From CAVSUZ01 sp963834715 (GTDB taxonomy: Bacteria > Pseudomonadota > Alphaproteobacteria > Acetobacterales > Acetobacteraceae): DNA of 64,000 nt. The translations under genes and the position numbers were made by a program. Positions 1-8,257 of the stretch are shown here, piece after piece; the first letter of the stretch is position 1, and each line of letters starts with the position of its first letter. The notes beneath the pieces were generated by a model. It searched no databases. It worked only from the letters and a program-made list of their open reading frames with translations, and was not told where the DNA came from. The stretch is taken from contig CAWIDE010000002.1 of assembly GCA_963834715.1 (NCBI GenBank), positions 124,001 through 188,000 on the forward strand, in the 5' to 3' direction.

Positions 1-297
1 ATTACCGTCGCAATAATCCATCAGGGCATCGGCATTGCTACTTACCCATTTGGACACTGCTTGAAAATCCGATGCGTTCAGGCTTCGACTTCCGGGAATC
101 AGCCTTGGTGCCGGGCGGATACCGACTACCGTCGTATTCGAGATGTCCATCGTGTTGCCGTGCGTGATGCTGACCTTCACCCGTGCATCATGCCTCGCGC
201 CACCGCGAGGGCTGACCCAGACAGTCATGGGCAGTCCGGTCGTTGCGGGAAACAGATTGGCCATTTCGAACAAGTCCACGTCATCGTCAGCGGACAT
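1..297 (-). CDS. Conserved hypothetical protein, C-terminus beyond window edge
   Basis: An uninterrupted minus-strand frame runs from an ATG at 297 (internal ATG at 264) to the window edge, 99 codons with no stop. The product has a compact core with MTVWVSPRGGARHDARVKV followed by a HGNTMD segment and a VGIRPAPRLI strand. This resembles a small conserved alphaproteobacterial family of unknown function that I recall only as hypothetical. The second Met (MANLF) looks like the usual family start; the first adds an acidic eleven-residue leader. No membrane segment or signal is visible. The gene is partial because the window ends, not because it is visibly broken. Confidence 0.6.
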   Translation of the reverse strand, partial: MSADDDVDLFEMANLFPATTGLPMTVWVSPRGGARHDARVKVSITHGNTMDISNTTVVGIRPAPRLIPGSRSLNASDFQAVSKWVSSNADALMDYCDGN

Positions 298-349
298 CGT
301 AGGAATCCCCTCAGGCCTTTCGCTTATACCTTATGTACGCTCTTTTGCC

Positions 350-855
350 TTATGCGCCACCAAGTTCCCGTACTCGCTCCGTGTAGCCTTTCGCAACCTG
401 CTCCAATACCGCATCCGACGCCGCCCTGGCCTCGTAGACGATGAAAGGCTCCTGCCACTTCAGGCCGCAGCGATGGGCTGTAGCGCGCAGGGGATGCACC
501 AAATCTTGCAAAGGAAACAGATCCCCCCCGACGCGCTATAGGCGCTGGGCTTTTTCCCGCCGTAGCCGCCACCATCAGCGGTCGTCCGGCAATCAGGGCC
601 CCCTCGGTGTCAGCATTGATGTAGAACATGCGCGTCAACAGCCTGTCCTGCCAAACCTTCAACAGCGGCGGGGTCGAGTACCACTGCATCGGAAACTGCA
701 GCACGATCCGCTGGGCCGCGATCAGCCGGGCCACCTCCCTCTCCAGCTCGATCTCGCCATCGGCACAAGCCCGTCCAGGTGCACCACCCCACGTCCGGCA
801 GCGAAGCCGCCGCTTCCGTCAGTTTCTTGTTGGCGCGGAACCACGAAGATCTCAA
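350..855 (-). pseudogene. NAD(P)H-quinone oxidoreductase (MdaB/KefF-type flavodoxin fold), frameshifted and 5'-truncated
   Basis: Three pieces in different minus-strand frames together make a flavodoxin-fold quinone reductase. An NKKLTEAAASLPD helix lies near 830. The family signature LQFPMQWYSTPPLLKVWQDR lies near 680. The C-terminal part (LFPLQDLVHPL, then CGLKWQEPFIVYEA) ends at a stop at 350-352. The first strand and FMN-phosphate loop, normally MKILVxxAHP-like, are missing: upstream of about 845 the sequence becomes a low-complexity repeat. At least two frame changes are needed. Homologues use NAD(P)H to reduce quinones or flavins in the cytoplasm. It is not functional as written. Confidence 0.7.
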
Positions 856-890
856 AATTCTCCGTGGCCCTTTGTGTTCTTCGTGTTGTA
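841..890. repeat. Low-complexity purine-rich repeat at the truncated 5' end of the quinone reductase
   Basis: On the minus strand this reads as short repeated words of the CACGAAGAACACAAAGG and CCACGGAG kind. Such words recur in many genomes next to GxxExxY genes. It replaces the expected N-terminal coding sequence of the quinone reductase. Related words occur at 6585-6619, and longer related arms flank the GxxExxY pseudogene at 52.5 kb. Confidence 0.45.
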
Positions 891-944
891 AAATTGTTAA
901 CTGGGCTCACGAGGGAGCGTGGCCCGCAACTCACGTACACCCCC

Positions 945-1914
945 TCATCCGGCCGCCGGTGTCCCTCCAGATAAAATATACTCGTACACGCCCGCATCGA
1001 TATTGCACCCCGTCATAATCAAAGCGACCGACTTCCCGCTCATCCTGTCACGTTCCTGCACAAGCGCAGCGAGCGGCGCGGCTCCAGCGCCCTCGGCGAC
1101 CTGATGCGTGGTGTGGAAGTACACACGCACCGCTTCCGCAATCTCGGCTTCGCTCACCTGCACGACACGGGCAGCGCCCCTTCGTATAGTGGCGACGGCT
1201 TCGGCATCGGGCTGGCGTGTCGCGACACCATCCGCGAACGTGCGCGAGGAAGCAGTCGAAACCGCACGGCCGGCGTCGTACGAGAGCGCCATAGCGGGAG
1301 CATTGCTGGCCACAACGCCGATGATATCCGTCGCAAACCCCAACAGGTCTCGCACTGTTATCAGGCCGGCAATACCGGAGCCCATACCGATCGGCACATA
1401 AACGCCGTCGAGGTTCGGTACCGCCTCGAAAAGCTCCAACGCATAAGTGGCGACCCCTTTTACCAGGTGTCGGTGAAAAGGTGGAATAAAGTGCAAGCCC
1501 TCAGCAGCGGCCCGCCGTGCGCATTCCTCTCTCGCCTCATCGAAATCCCGTCCATGCTCGATCACGGTCGCGCCAAAGCCACGCATCGCCGCGTTCTGGT
1601 CGGCGGCATTGCCCTGGGGCACAAATATAGTGGCGGGCAGCCCGATACGCGCAGCGGAGAACGCGACGGACTGGCCGTGATTGCCTCTTGTGGCGGTGAT
1701 GACCCCAGTCACAGAGGGCTCGGTGCGACGCAGCGCCTCCAGGTAGATGATACGCCCACGCGCTTTGAAGGCCCCGGTAGGCGTATGGTTCTCATGCTTG
1801 ACCCAGACCCTGCACCCGGTCGCCTCGGCCAGTCGCGGCCAAGCATACGGGCGTCGGTCGCATGACGCCATATACAAGCTCGGTGGCCTCACGCAGTTCC
1901 TGAAGCGTGAACAT
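945..1914 (-). pseudogene. Threonine/serine dehydratase (PLP fold type II) with one frameshift
   Basis: Joining two frames gives an enzyme of about 323 residues, normal for a TdcB/IlvA-like catabolic threonine dehydratase that converts threonine to 2-oxobutyrate and ammonia. The N-terminus starts at ATG 1914 (MFTLQELREATELVYGVMRPTPV). The frame then slips near 1855 and continues with AWPRLAEATG. The PLP lysine motif HTPTGAFKARG, the RGNHGQSVAFSA substrate loop and the glycine-rich GMGSGIAG phosphate loop are all intact. There is no C-terminal ACT domain. Only one base separates the frames, so a sequencing indel is as likely as real inactivation. The long open frame upstream of 1914 looks non-coding. 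Confidence 0.75.
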
Positions 1915-2042
1915 CGGAGCAGTCTGGTGCATCCTGGTGACGGATCCTTTGTAGCGCGGGCATACTGCCATAAGCTTCGGGGTCCGGCTTCCATGGCTTT
2001 GACATGAAATAAGCACAACCGCCAGCGCCGTCTGGCCACCGG

Positions 2043-2142
2043 GTTCCACCGGGTACTTGGCATTACGCCCAGCGAATGGCGAACGATCGCTGGAATGGCG
2101 CAGCGTTCAAAGCCGCGAACCCCCAGCGCTCGAGAGCGCTGA
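2043..2142 (+). pseudogene. AraC-family regulator C-terminal remnant
   Basis: A short frame encodes GFHRVLGITPSEWR followed by a tail to a TGA at 2140-2142. This matches the end of the second helix-turn-helix of AraC/XylS regulators, where F-x-R-x-x-G-x-(T/S)-P-S-x-(W/Y)-R is conserved. The preceding helices and any sensor domain are absent, with an in-frame stop about 15 codons upstream. It is a decayed fragment with no function of its own. Confidence 0.5.
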
Positions 2143-2523
2143 GAAATCTGTGGACGGCTCTGGTCCGAGAACATCGCTGGAAAGCGATGCGATGTCATTC
2201 GCCGGAGCCCTCGATGCGGTCTAATAAGCACTTGGCACGTCGCAACTGTTATCGCGACGAGCGACGGATGGGAGAAGAACGGCACGAACCCGCCCGAGCC
2301 AAGATAGCGAGGCCGAATTGCAGCACGCCCAAGAGCAGCCCCACGAGACTTTCATTTCAACGCCTTAACCTTGATAGTCGGGTGTTCGATATTCCGAGCC
2401 CCTTTACAACGCGTGCTGTTCATGCGCCACTCAGGCCGTGCAGACGCTGCCCCGCCGCGTTCGAGTTACCGGCTCCTTCAGGGACTCCGGAAGGCGCGTG
2501 CGCTAGCGTTCTGCACTCGACAG
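2143..2523. other. Intergenic stretch without recognised gene
   Basis: About 380 bases between the AraC remnant and a terminator. Open frames exist on both strands but their translations are Arg/Pro/Ser-rich and match no family I recognise. No tRNA or riboswitch fold was identified. Confidence 0.5.
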
Positions 2524-2554
2524 GGCCCCGCCGCATCCGGCCGGGGCCTTTTTT
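2524..2554 (+). terminator. Strong intrinsic terminator
   Basis: GGCCCCG and CGGGGCC arms enclose a short CG-rich loop and are followed directly by six Ts, a classic plus-strand terminator. It sits just 38 bases before the LysE ATG, so it either ends a decayed upstream unit or acts as a leader attenuator. No leader gene was recognised. Confidence 0.7.
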
Positions 2555-2591
2555 CATGCCCGGTCGCAGCGGCACTGCAAAGAGTTCAAGC

Positions 2592-3221
2592 ATGGATCCG
2601 CATTTCTTCGCCTTCTTGGCATCGCTGTGTTGGTCATCGTGACCCCAGGGCCGGACACTGCGCTGGTTATCCGCAATTCATTGCTCTCGGGATGGGTCGG
2701 TGGCACCGCAACCGGCGTCGGGGTGGTGACGGGTCAGGCCGTCTGGGCGCTTGCCACGGCGGTCGGGATGCCGAGTTGCTGGTTGGTTCACAGCCGATCT
2801 TTCTTGCCCTGAAGATGCTCGGGGCGGCTTATCTCGTTTTCCTTGGCGTCCAGGGTATCCGGGCTGCGCTTGGTCCGCCCGAGCTATTTGGTGGCCGGAT
2901 CACCGACGGCTGGAGTGCCGCGAGGCCGATGCGGTCGTTCCGGCAAGGCATCATCAACGATCTCGGCAACCCGAAGATGGCAGCTTTTTTCACCAGCCTG
3001 CTCCGCAGTTTGCGCCCAAGCATGGCGGGACGTTTGTCGCGCTGATGGTGCTCGGACTGTCATTCTGCGCCATGACGCTCGTTTGGCTCACGATCTATGC
3101 CGCCGTTATGGCTCGCTTCGGCGATGTGCTCCGGCGTGGTTGGGTTCGCCGCATGCTTGAGGGTCTGACGGGAGCCGTATTGATCGCGCTCGGCGTGCGG
3201 CTGATGGCCGAGCACCGGTAA
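2592..3221 (+). pseudogene. LysE/RhtB-family amino-acid exporter with three single-base frameshifts
   Basis: The complete family layout is readable across three frames. It begins MDPHFFAFL at 2592, slips near 2620, and continues with the family hallmark VIVTPGPDTALVIRNSL. It slips again near 2770 to SQPIFLALKMLGAAYLVFLG, and again near 3003 to the last membrane pair ending ALGVRLMAEHR at 3221. About 209 residues and five to six membrane helices fit inner-membrane exporters of lysine, threonine or homoserine. Each frame change is explained by one missing base, one of them in a C run. This pattern suggests indel errors at least as much as decay. Confidence 0.75.
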
Positions 3222-3293
3222 GGGCGCATCAACGATGCGCGAGCCCCAGGAAGACACTTGAACATGCAACCATGAAGTTGCATATTTGCCGGC

Positions 3294-3617
3294 ATGAGCA
3301 TGGATGCGGTGTTCCGCGCCCTGGCCGACCCGATCAGGCGGCAGTTGCTGGATCGCCTTCATGCTCGGAACGGACAGACCTTGAGCGAGCTATGCGAAGG
3401 CCACGACATGACCCGGCAAGCGGTAACCAAGCATCTCGCCCTGCTTGAAGAGGCGAACCTCATCGCCACCCAATGGCGCGGGCGCGAGAAACTCCACTAC
3501 CTCAATCCCGTGCCCATCCAAGACATCGCCGATCGTTGGATTCGCAAATATGAGCGCTCACGCTTGCGCGCACTGGCCGACTTGAAGAGAAACCTGGAAG
3601 GAAGCACCGATGACTGA
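3294..3617 (+). CDS. ArsR-family winged-helix transcriptional regulator
   Basis: A 107-residue protein made almost wholly of a winged helix. MDAVFRALADPIRRQLLDRL is the typical ArsR first helix pair, and MTRQAVTKHLALLEEANLI is the recognition helix. There are no metal-binding cysteines, so it is probably not a metal sensor but belongs to the subgroup that partners SRPBCC proteins. Its stop overlaps the start of the SRPBCC gene by eight bases, so the two are translationally coupled. It probably represses its own two-gene operon. Confidence 0.9.
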   Translation: MSMDAVFRALADPIRRQLLDRLHARNGQTLSELCEGHDMTRQAVTKHLALLEEANLIATQWRGREKLHYLNPVPIQDIADRWIRKYERSRLRALADLKRNLEGSTDD

Positions 3618-4083
3618 GCGTTTTGTCTACGTCACCTATATCCGCACCACCCCGGAGAAGCTGTGGGACGCGCTTCTGAAGCCCGAATTCACCCGCCTCT
3701 ATTGGGCCGGTGTCTGGCACGACTGCGATTGGCAGCAGGGCTCGTCGTGGAAACTGATGTTTCCCGATGGCCGTGTTGGCGATACGGGCGAAGTTGTCGA
3801 GATTGATAAGCCGAAGCGGCTCGTTCTCAAGTGGCGCAACGAATTCAGGCCCGAATTGCGCGAAGAAGGCTACTCACGCTGCACGATGGAAATAGAGCAG
3901 GCCGGCGAGGTTGTGAAGCTGACGATTATCCACGAAATCGACAAGCCCGGTTCCAAATTCATCGAAGCAGTCTCCGGCGGCTGGCCGAAACTCCTGTCGA
4001 ACCTCAAGACCCTGCTCGAAACCGGAACAGCACTCCCGATATCGATGCAGTGTCGCGAGGCTGAGAGCTGCGCGACAAGCTAA
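3610..4083 (+). CDS. SRPBCC (AHSA1-like) domain protein
   Basis: A 157-residue protein with the START/AHA1 fold. It starts YVTYIRTTPEKLWDALLKPEFTRLYW, has the strand pair GSSWKLMFPDGRVGDTGEVVEID, and ends in the long helix SGGWPKLLSNLKTLLETG. This fold holds a hydrophobic ligand in a cavity; the ligand cannot be told from sequence. The last 20 residues, ending CREAESCATS, are unlike relatives and may be read-through past the usual end. It overlaps the upstream ArsR gene, a recurrent pairing in actinobacteria and proteobacteria. Confidence 0.85.
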   Translation: MTERFVYVTYIRTTPEKLWDALLKPEFTRLYWAGVWHDCDWQQGSSWKLMFPDGRVGDTGEVVEIDKPKRLVLKWRNEFRPELREEGYSRCTMEIEQAGEVVKLTIIHEIDKPGSKFIEAVSGGWPKLLSNLKTLLETGTALPISMQCREAESCATS

Positions 4084-4241
4084 TGCGAACTCATCGCTGC
4101 TGAAAACGCCAGCACCCTGTCACCTCTCCCGCTCCGCGGCCGCGCAAGCCGCGTTGAGTTGGGGTGGCTTAGGCCTGTGTCCAGCCGCTAGCGGACCGCC
4201 TGACACCTTCAATGTTGCCGGCAAGTCGCGGCTGGGTTAAG

Positions 4242-6173
4242 CCGAACTTCCTAGCCTCGAGACACGCAAGTTACTGAAGCATCTATACATTCTGTCTCGC
4301 GACCTGTGGATTACTGGCTACAGTTGACGCCGAGGAGATTGAATGCCTTCTGCTGCAGCGGTGTTGGCCTTGTGACGACGGTAAGGCGATAGTCCGGTGT
4401 GATCGCGGTGGTGATGGTGTTGCGCACTACGGTTGCCAGATCGCCGAGCAATGAACGGAAGCTATGCACCGGCAGGCCGTCCGTGGTGAGCCCTGTGGTC
4501 TGCTTGGCGATGGCAGCCGGGGAACGTTGCGCTTCCGACACTACGCTGTCTCGCAAGGCTTCGGCCGCTTCCCTATCGGCGTCATCGAACAGCATTGGCG
4601 CCAGGCAGGTCCGCATATGCCATTCGAGGTAGTAGGCTAACATGCACAGGAAGACGTGGGCCCGCACGCGGTCTGCCAGCCAATGATGGACAGGCCTGAT
4701 CTGCAGATCGACGGTTTTGATGCAGCGAAAGGCCCGCTCCACAAGCGCAAGCGACTTGTAGCTTCGCACGGTCGTGGTGTCATCGAGCGCGCTTTCCGGC
4801 AGGCTGGTGCGCACGACATAGACGCCATCGGTTGCTGCTTCAGCGACGATCTCGGCGGTCTTGCGGGCGAAGCTGAAGACGGTATCGGTGATCTCGATGA
4901 CAAAATGCTTGCCTACCTTGTGCTTGTTGATCACCGCGCCAACCGCGAGTGCGATCCGCGCAGCGCCCCGGAGGGGATTGCGCTTGCGAGCGACCGCGAT
5001 CTGGATACGGGAGAGGTCACGTTCGGTGGCGGCCAGCAGATCCTCCCGCTTGCGGGCGCGCTCGACGGCGAGATCGGGATTACGGCAAACGATCAGGCGC
5101 TCACCCGGAAATTCGGGCGCCGTGATACTGGCCAAGTCGCGCTGATCGAACAGCGAGAGTTGCAAAGCGCCGGTTTCCATCAACGCCTTGATCGCCGGCG
5201 CGCGCAGTGCCGTGATCCAGTCGAAGCCTGCCGATTTAACGTCATTGGTGATGCGTGCTTGGGTGATCATGCCACGGTCACCGACCATGACCACGTGGTC
5301 GAGATGGAACCGCCGCTTCAGCTTTTCGATCTGATTGGCAAGCGTAATCGGATCGGCGGTATCGCCCTCAAACACCTCGATGGCGATCGGACAGCCATCG
5401 GGAGCGCAGAGTAGGCCGTATATGATTTGCAGCGTGCCCTTCTTGCCGTCGCGGCTGTAGCCACGCTGGGCGAGCGGGCAGCAGCGGCCTTCCATGTAGC
5501 TTGACGAGACATCATATAACACCAGTGTGCCATCGCTGAGATGGCGCTTGGCTAAGGCTGTCTCGATGGCAGGCTGGCGTTCCAGCAGCCAGTCCAGTGC
5601 GGCATAGAGTTCGTCCTCGTCGACCTCACCGAGGCCAAGCATTTCGCCAAGGCTCGATGCAGCCGTGGCGGAGGAAAGTGCACGAGCGGTGGCGAGCTTG
5701 GATGCCGGCTCGATAATGCGCCCGATCATCAGCGCGAGGGCAAGATCACGGTATCGCTCGCGATCGCCGAGCATCCGATCAAGCCCTATCTTGCGGGCAG
5801 TCCCGAGCGCTGCTGCAACGTGCCCGTGCGGCAGACTGCGGGTGATGGTGAACGCATCCCGCTCGGCCGGAATGACAACGCCGCCTTTGAGAACACCGCG
5901 CAGGCCTTCAACGTGCTCGGCGGGCCAATCGGAGAGGTTGCAGATCGTGCGCTTACGGACCTTGCCATCCTGGCGGTAACTCTCGCGCAGCAGAATGGCG
6001 GGAGGCGAGTTCCGATTCGGAACAGCTTCGATATACATGGCAACGCATTGGCACAACACCGCCGCGAGTACAAGTCCAAATTTCCGGATTACATGGCTAC
6101 GTTTGGGACCAGTCTCGTGCTTCTGTCCCTACTGTTCCTGCCACTTCACACTCTCCGAAAGAAGGAAGTTCGG
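4242..6173 (-). mobile_element. IS1634-family insertion sequence, copy 1, complete
   Basis: A 1932-bp element whose ends were set by comparison with the second copy at 60793. Both ends begin CCGAACTTCCT reading inwards (11 bp perfect terminal inverted repeat). The element is flanked by an exact 6-bp target duplication GTTAAG at 4236-4241 and 6174-6179, as expected for the IS1634 group (5-6 bp). One transposase gene fills it. The intact duplication indicates a simple, fairly recent insertion. Confidence 0.93.
4311..6059 (-). CDS. IS1634-family DDE transposase (copy 1)
   Basis: A 582-residue transposase of the IS4/IS1634 group. The N-terminus MYIEAVPNRNSPPAILLRES is characteristic. A middle segment with VLYDVSSSYMEG and VMVGDRGMI supplies the first two DDE-type acidic positions, and the late SLALVERAFRCIK segment supplies the catalytic glutamate region (Y-x-x-x-x-x-V-E-x-x-F-R). 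The translation is identical to the copy at 60862-62610. It is intact and probably active. An ATG 21 bases inside the frame (MYIEAV) may be the real start. Confidence 0.93.
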   Translation of the reverse strand: MLCQCVAMYIEAVPNRNSPPAILLRESYRQDGKVRKRTICNLSDWPAEHVEGLRGVLKGGVVIPAERDAFTITRSLPHGHVAAALGTARKIGLDRMLGDRERYRDLALALMIGRIIEPASKLATARALSSATAASSLGEMLGLGEVDEDELYAALDWLLERQPAIETALAKRHLSDGTLVLYDVSSSYMEGRCCPLAQRGYSRDGKKGTLQIIYGLLCAPDGCPIAIEVFEGDTADPITLANQIEKLKRRFHLDHVVMVGDRGMITQARITNDVKSAGFDWITALRAPAIKALMETGALQLSLFDQRDLASITAPEFPGERLIVCRNPDLAVERARKREDLLAATERDLSRIQIAVARKRNPLRGAARIALAVGAVINKHKVGKHFVIEITDTVFSFARKTAEIVAEAATDGVYVVRTSLPESALDDTTTVRSYKSLALVERAFRCIKTVDLQIRPVHHWLADRVRAHVFLCMLAYYLEWHMRTCLAPMLFDDADREAAEALRDSVVSEAQRSPAAIAKQTTGLTTDGLPVHSFRSLLGDLATVVRNTITTAITPDYRLTVVTRPTPLQQKAFNLLGVNCSQ

Positions 6174-6228
6174 GTTAAGGCGAGACGACGTCCAGCGTAA
6201 AGCGATCAGGCGATGCCAAGACAAACAG

Positions 6229-6525
6229 ATGAGGTTCGAGGGAGAGTTCCTTGCCTCGCTTTACGATTACTTCAACCCTTGGGATGCCTCTGACGAATTC
6301 TACCTCGCGCTGGCTCGGGAAAGCGGCGGGCGTGTGCTTGACCTAGTGGTCCGACCCTGACGCTTGGGTCCCCCAGGCGTCAGGACAAGTCGGCCCACCA
6401 GCGACTCTCTGGTGGTGCAATTCAGCCAACGGAAGGGAACCTTCCGTTGGCATCGCACCACTAGGGTGCGGCACGGGAATGCTGGCGTGCGACGAAGGCC
6501 TGAGTATCACCGCGGTCGATCCTGC
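6229..6525 (+). pseudogene. SAM-dependent methyltransferase N-terminal remnant, split by a small element
   Basis: ATG 6229 opens a class I methyltransferase: LYDYFNPWDASDEFYLALA, then GGRVLDL. The nucleotide-binding motif I stops there at an insertion. Downstream of that insertion the frame resumes exactly with GCGTGMLACDEG and ITAVDPAD (motif II acidic residue). Removing bases 6346-6463 rejoins VLDLGCGTG perfectly. The rest of the enzyme (about 180 residues) is missing: the coding signal is lost near 6525, shortly before a low-complexity repeat. The fragment cannot be functional. Confidence 0.75.
6346..6461. mobile_element. 116-bp MITE-like element with three hairpins, inserted at TA
   Basis: The element begins GTGGTCCGA and ends with the complement of GTGGTGCGA (8 of 9 matching terminal inverted repeat). 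TA dinucleotides lie on both sides (6344-6345, 6462-6463), the IS630/Tc1-type target duplication. Inside are three stem-loops: 6356-6384, 6395-6415 (7-bp stem) and 6426-6450 (perfect 11-bp stem, GAA loop). It has no coding capacity. Its limits are supported independently because removing it plus one TA restores a methyltransferase motif I. The transposase family is inferred only. Confidence 0.7.
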
Positions 6526-6584
6526 CGACGTGAGCTATTGTGGTTGCCTGTCCGCTGCGGTCCTCACCGCCAGGCGCCGATGAA

Positions 6585-6619
6585 TCTCCGCGGTCCTCTG
6601 CGGCTCTCCGCGTTAGTTT
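6585..6619. repeat. Low-complexity CGGAG/CAGAGG-type repeat after the truncated methyltransferase
   Basis: On the minus strand this reads as CGCGGAGAGCCGCAGAGG and a further CGCGGAG. These are the short purine-rich words found widely next to GxxExxY genes and at gene breakpoints. It lies about 60 bases beyond the point where the methyltransferase stops being recognisable. Confidence 0.4.
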
Positions 6620-6752
6620 CTGGCGTCCCGACAAACGCCGCAATCGATCGCCCATTCAGCAATCCGCTATGCAGCCGAAATCCGCCATCGGCCACTCCCT
6701 CGGCCACCAAATCTTTGAGCTGCGCGCGTATCTATTCCGAACGGAGGAACTC

Positions 6753-7469
6753 ATGATCACGCTTTATGGCTTCGGCTCCGCGTGGGGCCTTGCCGAGCTC
6801 AGCCCCTACATCACCAAAACCGAAGTCCAGTTGAAGATGACGGGCATCCCTTATCGCAAGGAAAGGGCGCGTCCTGCAGACGCCCCGAAAGGCCAGCTCC
6901 CTTTCATCGATGACGACGGCACGCGGATCGGCGATTCGACCTTTATCCGCGCGCATCCGGAGAAAAAATACGGGGTGAAGTTCGACGAATGGCTCACCCC
7001 TCGGCAGCGCGCCGAGGCCTGGGCCATTGAGCGCATGGTCGAAAACCACTTCAACCCCACCTTCGTCTATACCCGCTGGATGATCCCGGCGAATTTCGAA
7101 AAGGGTCCTGCCCATCTCTTCGACGGCGCCCCGGCCGAGATGCGCGAGACACTACGCGAGCAGGCCAGGGAGAAGGTGGGTGCGGCGCTTCTTGCCCAGG
7201 GTCCTGCCCGCCATTCGCTCCAGGAAGTCGTCTGGCTCGGCGAGAAGACGCTCTCCGCGCTATCGACCCTGATTGGTGACCAGCCCTATCTCATGGGCGC
7301 GCGCCCTTGCGCCGAGGACGCCACCGTCTTCGCCGGGTTGGCGGGCGTGCTGACGCCTTTCTTCGATATGGAGCTGCAGCGCAAGGCAGCGACCTATCCG
7401 AACCTCGTCGCCTACACTGCGCGCATGATGCAGCAATACTACCCCGAACACCCGTGGAAGGAGGTCTGA
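6753..7469 (+). CDS. Glutathione S-transferase family protein (thioredoxin-like N-domain plus helical C-domain)
   Basis: A 238-residue cytoplasmic protein. The start at 6753 follows a good ribosome site (ACGGAGG) and is chosen over the longer open frame. ITLYGFGSAWGL and GQLPFIDDDGTRIGDSTFI give the thioredoxin-fold with its cis-proline (QLPFI) and GDST glutathione-contact motif. The C-terminal helical part has the GST-C core DQPYLMGARPCAEDATVFAGL. It resembles the failed-axon-connections/metaxin-like GST subgroup rather than classical detoxifying forms. The substrate is unknown. It stands alone and converges on the HAD gene. Confidence 0.85.
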   Translation: MITLYGFGSAWGLAELSPYITKTEVQLKMTGIPYRKERARPADAPKGQLPFIDDDGTRIGDSTFIRAHPEKKYGVKFDEWLTPRQRAEAWAIERMVENHFNPTFVYTRWMIPANFEKGPAHLFDGAPAEMRETLREQAREKVGAALLAQGPARHSLQEVVWLGEKTLSALSTLIGDQPYLMGARPCAEDATVFAGLAGVLTPFFDMELQRKAATYPNLVAYTARMMQQYYPEHPWKEV

Positions 7470-7576
7470 CGGCCGCCTTCGTGCCTCAAATGATCCGTCG
7501 CGCCAGCCTGTTACTTCTCCCAAAGGGGCAACGACCTCAAATCCTCACCGCACGACAGTAATGCGGTGCATCTCGC

Positions 7577-8248
7577 TTAACTCCCCAACTCCTCCCGCCC
7601 CTCGATGCCCCCCAAATTCCGCAACTCAGGCACGCTCCCGCGCAATCCGTACTCGTCCGGCGCGCCACTGCGATTTACCCAAAACACCCGAAACCCAAAT
7701 TCCCGCGCCCCAAAAGCATCCCAAGGATTGGACGAGAAAAACGCCGCCTCGGCCCGCTGAACGCGAAAGTGCTCGCCCACCAACGAGTATACTCTCGGAT
7801 CTGGCTTATACACCCCGATCTCATCCACGCTCAGCACGGCATCGAGCAGTTCGGTCAGTCCCGCGGCCCCCACAGCCTCGGCCAACATGTCCGGCTCGCC
7901 GTTGGACAGAATACCGGTCTGCAAACCCCGCGCTTTCAGCGCACGCAGCGCCCCCGCCACCTCCGGATAGGCCTCGAGACGACGATACGCTTGCAGAATA
8001 TCGTTCAGCAGCGCCTCGTCGGTAATGCCATGACGCGCGGCCACCACCGCCAGCGACTCTCGCGCCAGCGCCCAAAACCCGCGGTAGCGCCCCGCAAGGC
8101 TCCGGACCCACGTGTATTCGATATGCTTGGTCCGCCACTCCAGGCTGACCCGCTCCCAGTCCGGCCCTAGCCGCGCCGCGTAACCCCGCATCGCAGCGTT
8201 CACATCCAGCAGCGTGCCATACGCGTCAAAGACCGCGACCCGCACCAT
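7577..8248 (-). CDS. Haloacid dehalogenase type II (HAD superfamily)
   Basis: A 223-residue L-2-haloacid dehalogenase-like protein. Motif I FDAYGTLLDV carries the nucleophilic Asp, motif II is LSNGEPDML, the lysine of motif III lies in YKPDPRVY, and SSNPWDAFGAREFGF is the typical type II motif IV. A helical cap follows motif I. Family members hydrolyse short 2-haloacids with inversion, giving a 2-hydroxyacid and halide, though many act on unknown phosphate or halogen substrates. It lies 9 bases upstream of guaB's stop on the same strand, with no obvious functional link. Confidence 0.88.
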   Translation of the reverse strand: MVRVAVFDAYGTLLDVNAAMRGYAARLGPDWERVSLEWRTKHIEYTWVRSLAGRYRGFWALARESLAVVAARHGITDEALLNDILQAYRRLEAYPEVAGALRALKARGLQTGILSNGEPDMLAEAVGAAGLTELLDAVLSVDEIGVYKPDPRVYSLVGEHFRVQRAEAAFFSSNPWDAFGAREFGFRVFWVNRSGAPDEYGLRGSVPELRNLGGIEGREELGS

Positions 8249-8257
8249 CTGAGACCC

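Noticed and set aside
1915..2285. N-terminal extension of the long frame covering the threonine dehydratase
   Set aside because: The family start MFTLQEL is in another frame at 1914; residues upstream are Arg/Ser-rich and unlike protein.
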